A stretch of DNA of 64,000 nucleotides from Betaproteobacteria bacterium HGW-Betaproteobacteria-3 (lineage in GTDB: Bacteria > Pseudomonadota > Gammaproteobacteria > Burkholderiales > Burkholderiaceae_C): NCBI GenBank assembly GCA_002842205.1, contig PHCI01000007.1, forward strand, positions 62,001 through 126,000, given 5' to 3'. Each line of letters opens with the position of its first letter. Within the stretch, counting starts at the first letter, position 1. The notes beneath the pieces are model-generated. The model was not told where the DNA came from. It worked only from the letters and a program-made list of their open reading frames with translations, and searched no databases. Below are positions 42,695-51,913 of this stretch, piece after piece. Made by a program: the position numbers and the translations under genes.

Positions 42695-44503
42695 TCAGGA
42701 AAGTTGGGAAATTTCGGGCCGGAAGCGTTTGTCGCGCTCGTAGGGGAACACGTCGTGCACGTGTCCGGCCTGGATGCGGTCTTTCTGGGCCTGCCAGAAC
42801 GCGGCGTCCAGCAAGTCGGCGTGGTGTTTCATGAACACGTTGCGCACCTGGGTGTTGCCCAGCAAAAAAGGGCCGAAGGTTTCAGGAAACACGTCGCGCG
42901 GGCCCACGCTGTACCAGATTTCGCCGCTCATCTCGTCTTCTTCGTTGCGCGGCGTGGGCACGCGGCGGAAGTTGCAGTCGGTGATGTATTCGATCTCGTC
43001 GTAGTCGTAGAACACCACCTTGCCGTGGCGCGTGACGCCAAAGTTCTTCCAAAGCATGTCGCCGGGAAAGATGTTGGCGGCCACCAGGTCCTTGATGGCG
43101 TTGCCGTACTCGATCACGCCGCGCTCGATCTGGTCCTGCGCCAGCGCGTCGTCCGGCCCGGCGTCAAAGGCTTCCTGCAGATAGATGTTGAGCGGGATCA
43201 TGCGGCGCTCGATGTAGATGTGCTTGATGATCACTTCCTGCTGGCCGTCGCCGTCGCGGTCAGAAATCTCGAGCTGGCTGGGTGCGAATTTTTCGATCTC
43301 GGCGATCAGTTCGTCGTCGAAACGCTCGCGCGGGAAAGCCACCTCGCTGTACTCCAGCGTGTCGGCCATGCGGCCCACCCGGTCGTGCTGCTTGACCAGC
43401 AGGTACTTGCCCTTGATCTGCTCGCGCGAGGTGTCCTTTTGCGGCGGGTAGTAGTCCTTGATGAGCTTGAACACGTAGGGGAACGAGGGAAGGTCAAACA
43501 CCAGCATCACCATGCCCTTGATGCCGGGCGCAATGCGGAATTTGTCGGTGCTGTGGCGCAGGTGGTAGAGGAAGTCGCGGTAAAACAGCGTCTTGCCCTG
43601 CTTGGCCAGGCCCAGCGCGTTGTAGATCTCGTTGCGGGGCTTGCGCGGCATCATGCTGCGCAAAAACTGCACATAGGCCGACGGGATTTCCATTTCCACC
43701 ATGAAATAGGCACGCGCAAAGCTGAACAGCATCAGCAGGTCGTCCTCGCCGAACAGCGCCGCGTCGATCACCAGCTTGCCCGATTTGGCGTGCAGGATGG
43801 GCAGGGCAAACGGCACTTCGTTGAAGCCGTTGATGATCTTGCCCACCACGTAGGCGCCCTTGTTGCGGAAGAACAGGCTGGACAGCACCTGGAGCTGGAA
43901 GTTGGCCCGCAGCTTGACCTGGCCCAGACGGCTTTGCATGGCCTGCAGCACGTCGCCGGCGTCGCGCTCCAGGTCTTCAAAATCGCGGCGCAGGTCAAAG
44001 TAGCGCACCGCCTGCGTGATGGTGGCGCCCAGCGTTTCGCGCGTGGGGTAGTAGGCGATGTAGGTGGGCCGGGCGGCGGGTTCGTCGTTCTCGATGTACT
44101 CGGTGCTGACGGCGGGCCGCACGAAGATGAAGTCGTTCTGGAAGTGCGTGCGGTGCAGGATCTTGGTGGTGACCGAGTTGAAGAAGGTCTCGGCCAGCTC
44201 GGGCTGGTGGTGATCGACCAGCAGGCCGATGTAGTGCAGCTTGACCTGCTGCCAGACGTCCATGGGGTGCTCGCCGGCCTTGAATTCCTTTTCGAGCCGC
44301 ATCGTGCATTCCTTGACGCGCAGGTCGTAGAACTCGATGCGTTCGCGCTGGGCGCGTTGCTGGCCGTGCCAGTCGGCGGTTTCAAACCGGTGCTTGGCCC
44401 GGGCCGATTCGGTGCGGAACAGCCGGTAGTGGCGGTTGAAGCCGTCCATCATGGCCTTGGCAATGCCATAGGCCAGCGGGGAATCAAGCTTTTGCGGGAA
44501 CAC
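42695..44503 (-). CDS. aceK: Isocitrate dehydrogenase kinase/phosphatase
   Basis: 602 residues, the usual AceK size. The bifunctional enzyme phosphorylates and dephosphorylates isocitrate dehydrogenase and so sets flux into the glyoxylate bypass on acetate. Recognisable blocks are [14 protein letters not shown] at the N-terminus, [19 protein letters not shown] in the middle and [12 protein letters not shown] of the kinase core (with the metal-binding DYDE). The start is GTG at 44503, preceded by GGAG within the carbonic anhydrase stop region, which indicates coupling to that gene. It links this region to acetate-yielding catabolism. Confidence 0.95.
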   Translation of the reverse strand: MFPQKLDSPLAYGIAKAMMDGFNRHYRLFRTESARAKHRFETADWHGQQRAQRERIEFYDLRVKECTMRLEKEFKAGEHPMDVWQQVKLHYIGLLVDHHQPELAETFFNSVTTKILHRTHFQNDFIFVRPAVSTEYIENDEPAARPTYIAYYPTRETLGATITQAVRYFDLRRDFEDLERDAGDVLQAMQSRLGQVKLRANFQLQVLSSLFFRNKGAYVVGKIINGFNEVPFALPILHAKSGKLVIDAALFGEDDLLMLFSFARAYFMVEMEIPSAYVQFLRSMMPRKPRNEIYNALGLAKQGKTLFYRDFLYHLRHSTDKFRIAPGIKGMVMLVFDLPSFPYVFKLIKDYYPPQKDTSREQIKGKYLLVKQHDRVGRMADTLEYSEVAFPRERFDDELIAEIEKFAPSQLEISDRDGDGQQEVIIKHIYIERRMIPLNIYLQEAFDAGPDDALAQDQIERGVIEYGNAIKDLVAANIFPGDMLWKNFGVTRHGKVVFYDYDEIEYITDCNFRRVPTPRNEEDEMSGEIWYSVGPRDVFPETFGPFLLGNTQVRNVFMKHHADLLDAAFWQAQKDRIQAGHVHDVFPYERDKRFRPEISQLS

Positions 44504-44509
44504 CTGGCG

Positions 44510-45175
44510 TCACTCCGGGGCAGATGGCGCGCGCGGATAGCGCTTGAACGCGGTGCTGAACGTCGCCACGATCGACTCCGGGCTGTCCATGGTCACGCCC
44601 AGGTCCTTGAGCAGGCCGTCGCTCAGGCCATACACCCAGCCGTGCACCGACAGCTTCTGACCGCGCGCCCAGGCGTCCTGCATCACGGTGGACAGCGCGA
44701 CGTTGCCCACCTGCTCGATGACGTTCATCTCGCACAGGATGTTCTCCTGCTCTTCAGGGGGCAGGTGGTCGATGCGGCCCCGGTGGCGCAGCCGCACGTC
44801 CTGGATGTGACGCAGCCAGTTGTCGGCCAGGCCGATGCGCAGGCCCTGCAGCGCCGCGCGCACACCGGCGCAGCCGTAGTGGCCCACCACCATGATGTGT
44901 TCCACCTTGAGGTGTTCGACCGCGAACTGGATGGTGGACAGCGCGTTCAGATCCGAATGCACCACCACGTTGGCCACGTTGCGGTGCACAAACACCTCGC
45001 CCGGCTCCAGCCCGGTGATCTGGTTGGCGGGCACCCGGCTGTCCGAGCAGCCGATCCACATGTACCTGGGCTTCTGCTGCGACTTGAGGCCGGTGAAAAA
45101 CCCAGGGCGTTCGCGCTCCATCTGGGCGGCCCAGGCGCGGTTGTGTTCCAGCAGGTGATCAAGTGAGGACGTCAT
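44510..45175 (-). CDS. can: Beta-class carbonic anhydrase
   Basis: 221 residues. The zinc ligands are in IGCSDSRVP (Cys, with Asp-Arg dyad) and GHYGCAGV (His, Cys), the beta-class pattern. It interconverts CO2 and bicarbonate, and bicarbonate is a substrate of the MCC enzyme encoded elsewhere in the window. The start MTSSLDHLLEHN at 45175 is chosen; further extension is low-complexity. It lies 64 bp from ivd upstream and directly ahead of aceK. Confidence 0.93.
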   Translation of the reverse strand: MTSSLDHLLEHNRAWAAQMERERPGFFTGLKSQQKPRYMWIGCSDSRVPANQITGLEPGEVFVHRNVANVVVHSDLNALSTIQFAVEHLKVEHIMVVGHYGCAGVRAALQGLRIGLADNWLRHIQDVRLRHRGRIDHLPPEEQENILCEMNVIEQVGNVALSTVMQDAWARGQKLSVHGWVYGLSDGLLKDLGVTMDSPESIVATFSTAFKRYPRAPSAPE

Positions 45176-45239
45176 GGGCAGATTGTCGCTTGCGCGCCGC
45201 AGGGCAGGGCAGGGCACGGCGCGGCGCGGCACCGCAGCG

Positions 45240-46418
45240 TTACATCGTCTCGGCAAACAGCTCGCGGCCGATCAGCATGCGGCGGATTTCGCTGGTGCCG
45301 GCGCCAATTTCATACAGCTTGGCATCGCGCCACAGTCGGCCCAGCGGGTAGTCGTTGATGTAGCCATTGCCGCCAAAGATCTGCACGCCCTCACCGGCCA
45401 TCCAGGTGGCTTTTTCGGCGCACCAGAGGATGACGCTGGCGCAGTCCTTGCGCACCTGGCGCACGTGGTCGCTGCCCAGCAAGTCCAGGTTCTTGGCCAC
45501 GGTGTAGGCGAACGAGCGGCCCGCCTGCAGCACGGTGTACATGTCGGCCACCTTGCCCTGGATCAGCTGGAATTCGCCGATGCTCTGCCCGAACTGCTTG
45601 CGCTCATGGATGTAGGGCACCACACTGTCCATCACCGATTGCATGATGCCCAGCGGCCCGCCGGTGAGCACGGCGCGCTCGTAGTCGAGCCCGCTCATGA
45701 GCACCTTGGCACCCTGGTTCAGGCCGCCCAGGATGTTTTCAGCCGGCACTTCCACGTTGTTGAACACCAGTTCCCCCGTGTGGCTGCCGCGCATGCCCAG
45801 CTTGTCGAGCTTTTGCGCGATGCTGAAGCCTTTCATGCCCTTCTCGATCAGGAAGGCCGTCACGCCGCGCGCACCCAGCTCGGGTTCGCTCTTGGCGTAG
45901 ACCACCAGGGTGTCGGCGTCGGGGCCGTTGGTGATCCACATCTTGTTGCCGCTGAGCAGGTAGTAGCCACCTTTGTCTTCGGCCTTGAGCTTCATGCTGA
46001 TGACGTCAGACCCCGCGCCGGGCTCGCTCATGGCCAGCGCGCCCACGTGTTCACCGCTGATGAGTTTGGGCAGGTATTTTTTGCGCTGCGCCTCGGTGCC
46101 GTTGCGGCGGATCTGGTTCACGCACAGGTTGCTGTGGGCGCCGTAGCTCAGGCCCACCGAGGCGCTGCCACGCGAGATTTCTTCCATGGCGATCATGTGC
46201 GCAAGGTAGCCCATGTTGGCGCCACCGTATTCCTCGGGCACGGTGATGCCCAGCACGCCCAGCGCGCCCATCTTCTCCCACAGGTCCATCGGGAACTGGT
46301 CGCTGCGGTCGATCTCGGCCGCGCGGGGGGCGATCTCGGCGTCGGCAAAGGCGCGCACCGCATCGCGCAGGGCGTCAATGTCTTCACCCAGCTGGAAGTT
46401 CAGGCCTGGCAGGTTCAT
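45240..46418 (-). CDS. ivd: Isovaleryl-CoA dehydrogenase
   Basis: 392 residues. The catalytic glutamate lies in the helix [15 protein letters not shown], as in isovaleryl-CoA dehydrogenases, while the usual C-terminal EGTS is [12 protein letters not shown]; this pair of features singles out IVD. The FAD-binding motif is [10 protein letters not shown]. It converts isovaleryl-CoA to 3-methylcrotonyl-CoA, the substrate of MCC encoded 12-14 kb away. The start [11 protein letters not shown] at 46418 has AAGGAG at good spacing. It follows the thioesterase gene by 20 bp and is under the LiuR-like site at 46890. Confidence 0.95.
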   Translation of the reverse strand: MNLPGLNFQLGEDIDALRDAVRAFADAEIAPRAAEIDRSDQFPMDLWEKMGALGVLGITVPEEYGGANMGYLAHMIAMEEISRGSASVGLSYGAHSNLCVNQIRRNGTEAQRKKYLPKLISGEHVGALAMSEPGAGSDVISMKLKAEDKGGYYLLSGNKMWITNGPDADTLVVYAKSEPELGARGVTAFLIEKGMKGFSIAQKLDKLGMRGSHTGELVFNNVEVPAENILGGLNQGAKVLMSGLDYERAVLTGGPLGIMQSVMDSVVPYIHERKQFGQSIGEFQLIQGKVADMYTVLQAGRSFAYTVAKNLDLLGSDHVRQVRKDCASVILWCAEKATWMAGEGVQIFGGNGYINDYPLGRLWRDAKLYEIGAGTSEIRRMLIGRELFAETM

Positions 46419-46438
46419 GGGGCGTCTCCTTGTCCGGT

Positions 46439-46882
46439 TCAATAGGTCTGGGCCACGGGCACCAGGGTTTGCTGCATGATGGCGCAGGGGGTTTCCCGGC
46501 CGTCGGGCGCGATGTGGACCACGTCGGCCAAGGTGACGATGATGCGCTTGCCGGCCTTGACCACTCGGCCGCGGGCGCGCAGTTCACCGCCCTGGAACGC
46601 GGCCAGAAAGTTGATTTTGTACTCCACCGTCGTCACCTCCATGCCCTCGGCGGTCACGGTGAGCGCGGCATAGCCGCCCGCGATGTCGGCCAGTGCGCCC
46701 ATGGCCCCGCCGTGAAAGCCGCCCTGCTGCTGGGTCACCTTGTCGGAATACGGCAGCGCGACTTCGCATTGCCCGGCTTCGGCGCAAACCAGGCGCGCGC
46801 CCAGCGCGCGCATCAGGCCCTGGCGGTCGAAACTGGCCTGCACGCGCGGCAGGATCTGTGGGGCGGGGTGGGCGGGATTCAT
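46439..46882 (-). CDS. PaaI-family hotdog thioesterase
   Basis: 147 residues. The hotdog-fold signature [20 protein letters not shown] contains the HGG and the catalytic aspartate, followed by [20 protein letters not shown]. The family hydrolyses acyl-CoA esters in catabolic pathways, here perhaps freeing CoA from dead-end leucine intermediates. It is the first gene after the LiuR-like operator and precedes ivd, so it should be induced with it. ATG at 46882 falls 8 nt from the operator half-site, so the mRNA leader is very short unless the start is further in. Confidence 0.88.
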   Translation of the reverse strand: MNPAHPAPQILPRVQASFDRQGLMRALGARLVCAEAGQCEVALPYSDKVTQQQGGFHGGAMGALADIAGGYAALTVTAEGMEVTTVEYKINFLAAFQGGELRARGRVVKAGKRIIVTLADVVHIAPDGRETPCAIMQQTLVPVAQTY

Positions 46883-46889
46883 GATTTGA

Positions 46890-46905
46890 TTGACGTTTAC
46901 GTCAA
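46890..46905. promoter_or_regulatory. LiuR-type operator 1
   Basis: Palindrome TTGACGTTTACGTCAA, near-perfect, followed by CGTCAA. It matches the ACGTnnACGT core known for LiuR, the MerR-family regulator of leucine/isovalerate use. Sited in the 36 bp between liuR and the thioesterase-ivd unit. Confidence 0.8.
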
Positions 46906-46918
46906 CGTCAATTATCGG

Positions 46919-47314
46919 TCATTTCGCCTTTTCCACCTTGGCCAGCAGGGCACGTGCCTCTTTTTCATGCGCCTTGACCTCGTCCAGATTGGCCTGCAGG
47001 TCGGCCAGTTGCTCCTCGATCTGCTTTCGATGCCCGGCCAGCACCAGCAGGAACTTCTTGAGCTGCGGCCCGGTGTCGCGGGGACTGTCGTACATGTCGA
47101 TGATCTCGCGGGCTTCGCCCAGGCTCAGGCCCAAACGCTTGGCGCGCAGCGTGAGCTTCAGGCGGGTGCGGTCGCGCGCGGTGTACACGCGGTTGCGCCC
47201 GCCCGCACCTTCGCGCTCAGGCTGCAGCAGCCCCATGTCTTCGTAGAAGCGGATGGCGCGGGTGGTGAGGTCGAACTCTTTCGCCAGGTCGCTGATGGAA
47301 TAGGTCTGGGTCAT
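46919..47314 (-). CDS. liuR: LiuR-like MerR-family regulator
   Basis: 131 residues. The N-terminal MerR helix-turn-helix is YSISDLAKEFDLTTRAIRFY with the wing EDMGLLQPEREG, then a dimerisation coiled-coil of about 50 residues ending EKEARALLAKVEKAK. There are no metal-binding cysteines, which fits LiuR, a regulator responding to an acyl-CoA or leucine intermediate, rather than a metal sensor. The gene stands between two copies of the LiuR palindrome, one ahead of thioesterase-ivd and one ahead of the divergent hydrolase, and may autoregulate. Confidence 0.9.
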   Translation of the reverse strand: MTQTYSISDLAKEFDLTTRAIRFYEDMGLLQPEREGAGGRNRVYTARDRTRLKLTLRAKRLGLSLGEAREIIDMYDSPRDTGPQLKKFLLVLAGHRKQIEEQLADLQANLDEVKAHEKEARALLAKVEKAK

Positions 47315-47396
47315 GGTGCCGGTTAGGTCAATCGCAGGGGCAGATCGCAGGTGACAGGTGCGCGTGGCACCGCTCCCTACAATGGCGGATTACATC

Positions 47397-47418
47397 TGAC
47401 GTTTACGTTAACGTCAAT
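47397..47418. promoter_or_regulatory. LiuR-type operator 2
   Basis: TGACGTTTACGTTAACGTCAAT, with palindromic centre ACGTTAACGT. It lies 17 bp before the MBL-fold gene and 83 bp from the liuR start, so it can serve both divergent promoters. Same motif as 46890-46905. Confidence 0.8.
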
Positions 47419-47434
47419 CCTACCGCACGACACC

Positions 47435-48523
47435 ATGAACGCACTTGAACAGCAACTCCATTACCCGCTCGGCGACACTCTGCCCGCACCGGGCGCGACG
47501 CTGGAGCTGGTCCCCGGCGTACGCTGGATCCGCATGGCGTTGCCGTTCGCGCTGGACCACATCAACCTCTGGCTGCTGCGCGACGAGATGGACACCGCCG
47601 CCGGTCCCGTGCAAGGCTGGACCGTGGTGGACTGCTGCATCAGCCGCGACGAATCCAGGGCGCAATGGGAACAGGTGTTTGCCAATGAACTGCAGGGCCT
47701 GCCCATCCTGCGCGTGATCGTGACGCACATGCACCCCGACCACATCGGCCTGGCGTACTGGCTGTGCGCGCGCTGGAATGCGCCCCTGTGGATCAGCGCC
47801 ACCGACTACAACGCGGCGCGCATCGGATCGCAAAGCACCACGGGCTTTGGCGGGGACAGTGCCGCGAACTTCTTTGCCGCGCATGGGCTGGCCGACCCCG
47901 AGGCGATTGAAAAAATCCGCGCCCGCGCCAGCTACTATCCGGGCATGGTGCCGGAGGTGCCGCGCAGCTACCACCGCCTGCTGGACGGCGATGTGGTCCG
48001 CATCGGCGGCCACGACTGGCACTGCATCGCCGGTTACGGCCACGCGCCGGAGCACATCGCCCTGTATTGCGAAGGCCACAAGGTGTTGATCAGCGGCGAC
48101 ATGCTGCTGCCCCGCATCTCCACCAATGTGAGCGTGTACGACGTGGAACCCGACTCGAACCCGTTGAAGCTCTTTTTGCAGTCGATCAACCGGTTCCTGG
48201 CGCTGCCCGCCGACACCCTGACCTTGCCCTCGCACGGCAAGCCGTTTCACGGCATGCTGCGTCGCGTGGAGCAGTTGCATGAGCATCACCGCGACCGCCT
48301 GGCCGAGGTTTTGGCGGCATGCACAGAATCCGCGTGCAGCGCGGCCGACATTCTCCCGGTGATGTTCAAGCGCCCCCTCGACCTGCACCAGACCACGTTC
48401 GCCATGGGCGAGGCCATTGCGCACCTGCACGCACTGTGGTTTGAAGGCCAGTTGCAGCGGGAGCAGGACGCTTCGGGGGTTTACCGGTTTTCGGCACTGG
48501 TGGTGCCGGGCAGCGCCATATAA
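47435..48523 (+). CDS. MBL-fold metallo-hydrolase
   Basis: 362 residues. The zinc-binding motif THMHPDHIGLA (HxHxDH) is near residue 95, with further ligands in GYGHAPEHI and the aspartate of SGDMLLP, a complete metallo-beta-lactamase fold. A C-terminal helical extension (LHEHHRDRLAEVLAA, then QTTFAMGEAIAHL) resembles the family often found with acyl-CoA catabolism genes, perhaps a thioesterase-like or lactone hydrolase activity. The ATG at 47435 follows the LiuR operator, so it belongs to the same regulon. Its 3' end overlaps the convergent kinase gene by 43 bp. Confidence 0.88.
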   Translation: MNALEQQLHYPLGDTLPAPGATLELVPGVRWIRMALPFALDHINLWLLRDEMDTAAGPVQGWTVVDCCISRDESRAQWEQVFANELQGLPILRVIVTHMHPDHIGLAYWLCARWNAPLWISATDYNAARIGSQSTTGFGGDSAANFFAAHGLADPEAIEKIRARASYYPGMVPEVPRSYHRLLDGDVVRIGGHDWHCIAGYGHAPEHIALYCEGHKVLISGDMLLPRISTNVSVYDVEPDSNPLKLFLQSINRFLALPADTLTLPSHGKPFHGMLRRVEQLHEHHRDRLAEVLAACTESACSAADILPVMFKRPLDLHQTTFAMGEAIAHLHALWFEGQLQREQDASGVYRFSALVVPGSAI

Positions 48524-50031
48524 AACGTGGCCCCGGCCAGATTGGCCGATTCCGCCCAGACCCTTCCGGCATGGCGCTCGGTGATGCGCCGCACGATGGC
48601 CAGCCCGAGGCCCGCGCCCGGAAAATCTGCCGACGAGTGAAGCCGCTGGAAGTTGGTGAACAGTTTGTGCGCGTATTGCGCATCAAAACCCGCCCCGTTG
48701 TCGGAGACGAACAGAACCTGCTCGCCTGGCTGCTGCGCCACGGCATCGGCCATGCCCACGCGAATCCAGCCCTGCGGCTTCTTGGACGTGAATTTCCAGG
48801 CGTTGCCGATCAGTGCGGCCATGGCCGTGGTCAGCAGGCCGCGGTCGCCGCGCACCTGCAGCGAAGGATCGATCTCAAGCTCCACATAACGCCCCGGCTC
48901 GGCATGCCGCAGCCGCTCCATGATGGACCGGCAAATCGGCGCGAGGTCAACGTCCTGCACGTTCATCGGCATGCGCGACAGCCTGGACAGCAGGCGCAGG
49001 TCGTCGATCAGCCGCGACATCTGTGACACGCTGGCGTTGATGCGCCGCAGGTAATGCGCGCCCTGCTCGCCCAGGGCCTCGGCAAATTGCGCGGTCAGGG
49101 TCTTGGCAAAGCCATCGACCGCGTGCAGTGGCGACTGCAGGTCGTGCGACATCGCATAGGTGACCGCCCCCAACTCCTGGTAGGCCTCTTCAAGCTCGCG
49201 CGTGCGATCCTTGAGCCGGGCTTCCAGTTCGGCCTTTTCATTGCGCAGTGCGCTGTCGGACACATGGCGCCCGGTCACGTTGGCCACCGTCACCAGCAAG
49301 GCCCGCGCGCCATTCCATTCCACCGGTCGGCCCGACACTTCCACCACCAGCACGCGACCATCACTTTTTTTATGGCGGCACAGGCGCAACTGAAGCCGTG
49401 CGGCGGATCCTGGCACCAGCCCCGGCAGGGATTCGCGCAGTTCGGCGCCAGTGTCATCGGCGTACAACCGCAGCGCATTGAAGCTCAGAAATTCATCGCG
49501 CGGATGGTCGTAAAACGCCACGGCCGCGCCGTTGACCGCCAGAATGCGCAGCGAGTCCGCGTCGCAGACCCACATGACGTTCGGGTTGGCTTCAAACAGC
49601 TCCTGGCTGCGCCGCTCGTTCTCGCGCAGCAGGCCCATGAGGCGATGCCTCTCGGTGACATTGCGCACCTGCACGACGATCCCCGTTTCGTGGGTTTTCA
49701 TCGTGTATTCGAGCCAGCGCGCCTCGAATTTCTGGAAATCGAGAAAGGTGTACTCGCGCCCGCCGTTGAGCGCTCTCGTCGCCTCACGCTCGTGCTTCTC
49801 GGCCACTTCGTCGGACACGGCATCCCAGAACTGGGCACCGCACAACGCCGCGCGATCGCACTGCAAAAATGCCATGGCGCGGCCGTTGGCCATGATCACG
49901 GTGCCGTCACCCTGGAGCAGCAGCAGGCCCTCGCCGCTGAGGTCGATCAGCGCCTGGGCAACATCATTGCCGGCCTGATCCGCCAGGGGGAGTGTGACCA
50001 AGTTGGGCATGACCTTTGATTTCGACGCCAT
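48481..50031 (-). CDS. PAS-domain sensor histidine kinase (soluble)
   Basis: 516 residues with no membrane segment. Two PAS domains (about 20-130 and 140-265; the first with GTVIMANGRAMAFL) are followed by a coiled-coil, HisKA with AMSHDLQSPLHAVDGFAKTL and a HATPase_c domain with GNAWKFTSK, DNGAGFDAQYAHKLF and GLGLAIVRR. The DNGAGFDM/Q..LF type of HATPase is common in bacteriophytochrome-like kinases. The partner should be the HTH-receiver protein 27 bp upstream in the same operon. The input signal is unknown. The gene converges on the MBL hydrolase with a 43-bp overlap. Confidence 0.88.
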   Translation of the reverse strand: MASKSKVMPNLVTLPLADQAGNDVAQALIDLSGEGLLLLQGDGTVIMANGRAMAFLQCDRAALCGAQFWDAVSDEVAEKHEREATRALNGGREYTFLDFQKFEARWLEYTMKTHETGIVVQVRNVTERHRLMGLLRENERRSQELFEANPNVMWVCDADSLRILAVNGAAVAFYDHPRDEFLSFNALRLYADDTGAELRESLPGLVPGSAARLQLRLCRHKKSDGRVLVVEVSGRPVEWNGARALLVTVANVTGRHVSDSALRNEKAELEARLKDRTRELEEAYQELGAVTYAMSHDLQSPLHAVDGFAKTLTAQFAEALGEQGAHYLRRINASVSQMSRLIDDLRLLSRLSRMPMNVQDVDLAPICRSIMERLRHAEPGRYVELEIDPSLQVRGDRGLLTTAMAALIGNAWKFTSKKPQGWIRVGMADAVAQQPGEQVLFVSDNGAGFDAQYAHKLFTNFQRLHSSADFPGAGLGLAIVRRITERHAGRVWAESANLAGATFYMALPGTTSAENR

Positions 50032-50058
50032 GGGCCGGAAGTTGAGCGCGCGGCCGGG

Positions 50059-50709
50059 TCAGGCCCGCTTGGCCGCAAGCAAAGCCGACAGGTAGCCGTG
50101 CAGCCAGTCGAAATTGATCGGTTTGGGCAGAAAAAGCGCGTCTGTCGGCAACCCGCCACGCGCGTCAATCTCCTTTTTGGCGAGGCCGCTCACCACCAGC
50201 ACCTGCATGCCCACCAGTTGTTCGTTGCGGACCAGCACCTTGAGCATCTCGATGCCGTCCACACCGGGCATGCTGAGGTCGGTGATCAGCACGTCGGGGC
50301 GCAGGCTGGCGATGTCCACCAGCGCCTCCAGCGCGGACTGCATGATGCTGCAGTCCATGGACACGCTCCAGCCTTCGAGGAAATTCCGGTAGAGCTCACG
50401 GGTCACCGGGTCGTCCTCCACCACCAGCACCCGCAGGCGGTCGCGCGGGTCGGGGCCCGGCGCCATGGCCTGGGGGCTGTACCGCTGCAAATAGCGGTTG
50501 ATCGACGCCAGCGAGATGCGGCGGTGCCCACCCCTGGTCTTCCACGCCTCCACTTCACCCTTTTCCACCAGCGCCTGCACGGTAGCGACCGACAAGCCCA
50601 TGAGCTTGGCTGCAAAGGTGGTGCCGCAGTAGTCCTCGCCCACGCCCTGAAGTTCGGCAATGGCCAGGGCCCCTTCCGGGGTGACAGGTTCTGCGGTTTG
50701 GACCGGCAT
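50059..50709 (-). CDS. Response regulator with N-terminal excisionase-type HTH and C-terminal receiver
   Basis: 216 residues in an order opposite to the usual one. Residues about 27-80 are a MerR/excisionase-like HTH (TTFAAKLMGLSVATVQALVE, with GGHRRISLASINRYL), then an unstructured linker and a REC domain from about residue 92 (RVLVVEDDPVTREL, phosphoacceptor in VLITDLSMPG, Lys in FLPKPI). The ATG at 50709 has AAGG upstream and is preferred to 50736. It is probably a DNA-binding regulator paired with the PAS kinase just downstream. Confidence 0.87.
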   Translation of the reverse strand: MPVQTAEPVTPEGALAIAELQGVGEDYCGTTFAAKLMGLSVATVQALVEKGEVEAWKTRGGHRRISLASINRYLQRYSPQAMAPGPDPRDRLRVLVVEDDPVTRELYRNFLEGWSVSMDCSIMQSALEALVDIASLRPDVLITDLSMPGVDGIEMLKVLVRNEQLVGMQVLVVSGLAKKEIDARGGLPTDALFLPKPINFDWLHGYLSALLAAKRA

Positions 50710-51007
50710 GGGCGACCTTGTTGGGTTGGAATTCATGGCAGTTTGTCAATTTTATCAATTTACAAATATTTGTCTATAGCGGATTGCATTTACATCTTCC
50801 GGGTGGCCTGCAACGCGCTTTGCCAAGCACCCGCTGTAGCGCTCTCTGTAAAGATCCTTGTCACGCGCCAACATTCCACCAATGCAGGGGTTGAGATGTT
50901 TCATGAAATTTACATATAGATGCATCTAGCGTTGTCAATATTAGTGAATTTATTGTTTTTTTGTTCGATATGGAGGTGTGACAAATCGCTTTTGACGGAG
51001 TTCAATG
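50710..51007. promoter_or_regulatory. AT-rich divergent intergenic region
   Basis: About 300 bp of strikingly low GC for this genome, between the HTH-receiver gene (minus) and the CAP lipoprotein (plus). Contains TTGTCAATTTTATCAATTTA near 50744 and ATATTAGTGAATTTATTGTT near 50939, so promoters for both directions are expected, but I could not place -35/-10 pairs with confidence. No ORF or RNA gene is supported. Confidence 0.5.
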
Positions 51008-51901
51008 ATGCAAACATTCAAGCGGGGCGCTTTGGCGCTGATTCTGGGAACCATTTTGGCGGGTTGCGGTGGCGGCGGTGGCGACGTGGCGAGCCCGGTG
51101 GCCAACAGTCTCGAGGTGCCGACGCTGGCCAGCACCGCCCCGGCCGTTCAGGGCCACTATGCCCGCCTGAATGACGTTCGCGCGGCCATGGGACTGACCA
51201 CGCTGAACTGGAACGCTGCTCTGGCCACCGCAGCCCAGGCCCATGCGGACTATCAGCGATTGAACAACGTCCAGGGGCATGGCGAGGTGCAGGGGCTGCC
51301 CGGGTTCACCGGCGTGGGGTACGGCGACCGCGCTGCCCGTGCGGGCTATAGCGGCTTGCTGGTGGGCGAGTCCATCATCGGCGGCACCCCGCAATCCGAC
51401 CAGGAAGGCCGTGACCTGATGGACGTGATCCTGGCCGCACCGGGGCACCGCACCGTCTTGCTGGCGCACGAATTCAATGAAATCGGCGTCGGCGCCGCCC
51501 CCATGACCAACGTGCTCGGCCAGCGCGGCACGCAGTGGGTGGACCCGGCCCGCGTGTCGGCGTACCCGTACCACGGGCAAAGCGGGGTTCTGACGGCCTT
51601 TGCGCCCGCCTCCGAAAGCCCGAACCCGCTGCCCGGCGTGGCACTCACCGGCATGCCCTTGAGCCTGCACGGAAGCATGTTCAACAGTTTTGTGGTCACC
51701 GGCGCCACGCTGGTGGCAACGGTTGGCGCCTCGCCGGTGGCTTTGCTTGCCAACGCCGATGTGGGGCAATCGCGCAGCGCCTTCGTCTTCTATCCGGCCG
51801 CTGCGTTGACCCCCAATACCGCCTACACCTTCACCGCGCAGGTCAACGTGGCGGGCAGCGCCCGCACCATCACCAGCGCTTTCACCACCGGCGGATTCTG
51901 A
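51008..51901 (+). CDS. CAP-domain lipoprotein (SCP/PR1-like)
   Basis: 297 residues. It starts MQTFKRGALALILGTILAGC with lipobox LAGC and a glycine run after the cysteine. The CAP fold follows: LNDVRAAMGLTTLNWNAALA, AQAHADYQRL, VGESIIGG and MDVILAAPGHRTVLL (a His/Glu set typical of SCP-like proteins), ending in a beta-rich Ig-like domain (ALTPNTAYTFTAQVNVAG). ATG at 51008 with GGAG seven nt upstream is preferred to 51005. Exported, surface- or membrane-linked, function unknown. Its neighbours are sensory kinases. Confidence 0.85.
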   Translation: MQTFKRGALALILGTILAGCGGGGGDVASPVANSLEVPTLASTAPAVQGHYARLNDVRAAMGLTTLNWNAALATAAQAHADYQRLNNVQGHGEVQGLPGFTGVGYGDRAARAGYSGLLVGESIIGGTPQSDQEGRDLMDVILAAPGHRTVLLAHEFNEIGVGAAPMTNVLGQRGTQWVDPARVSAYPYHGQSGVLTAFAPASESPNPLPGVALTGMPLSLHGSMFNSFVVTGATLVATVGASPVALLANADVGQSRSAFVFYPAAALTPNTAYTFTAQVNVAGSARTITSAFTTGGF

Positions 51902-51913
51902 ACCCCACGCGGC

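Noticed and set aside
48481-48523. Overlap of the MBL hydrolase and PAS kinase 3' ends as a sign of a wrong frame
   Set aside because: Both reading frames keep family features to near their ends, so a genuine 43-bp convergent overlap is more likely.
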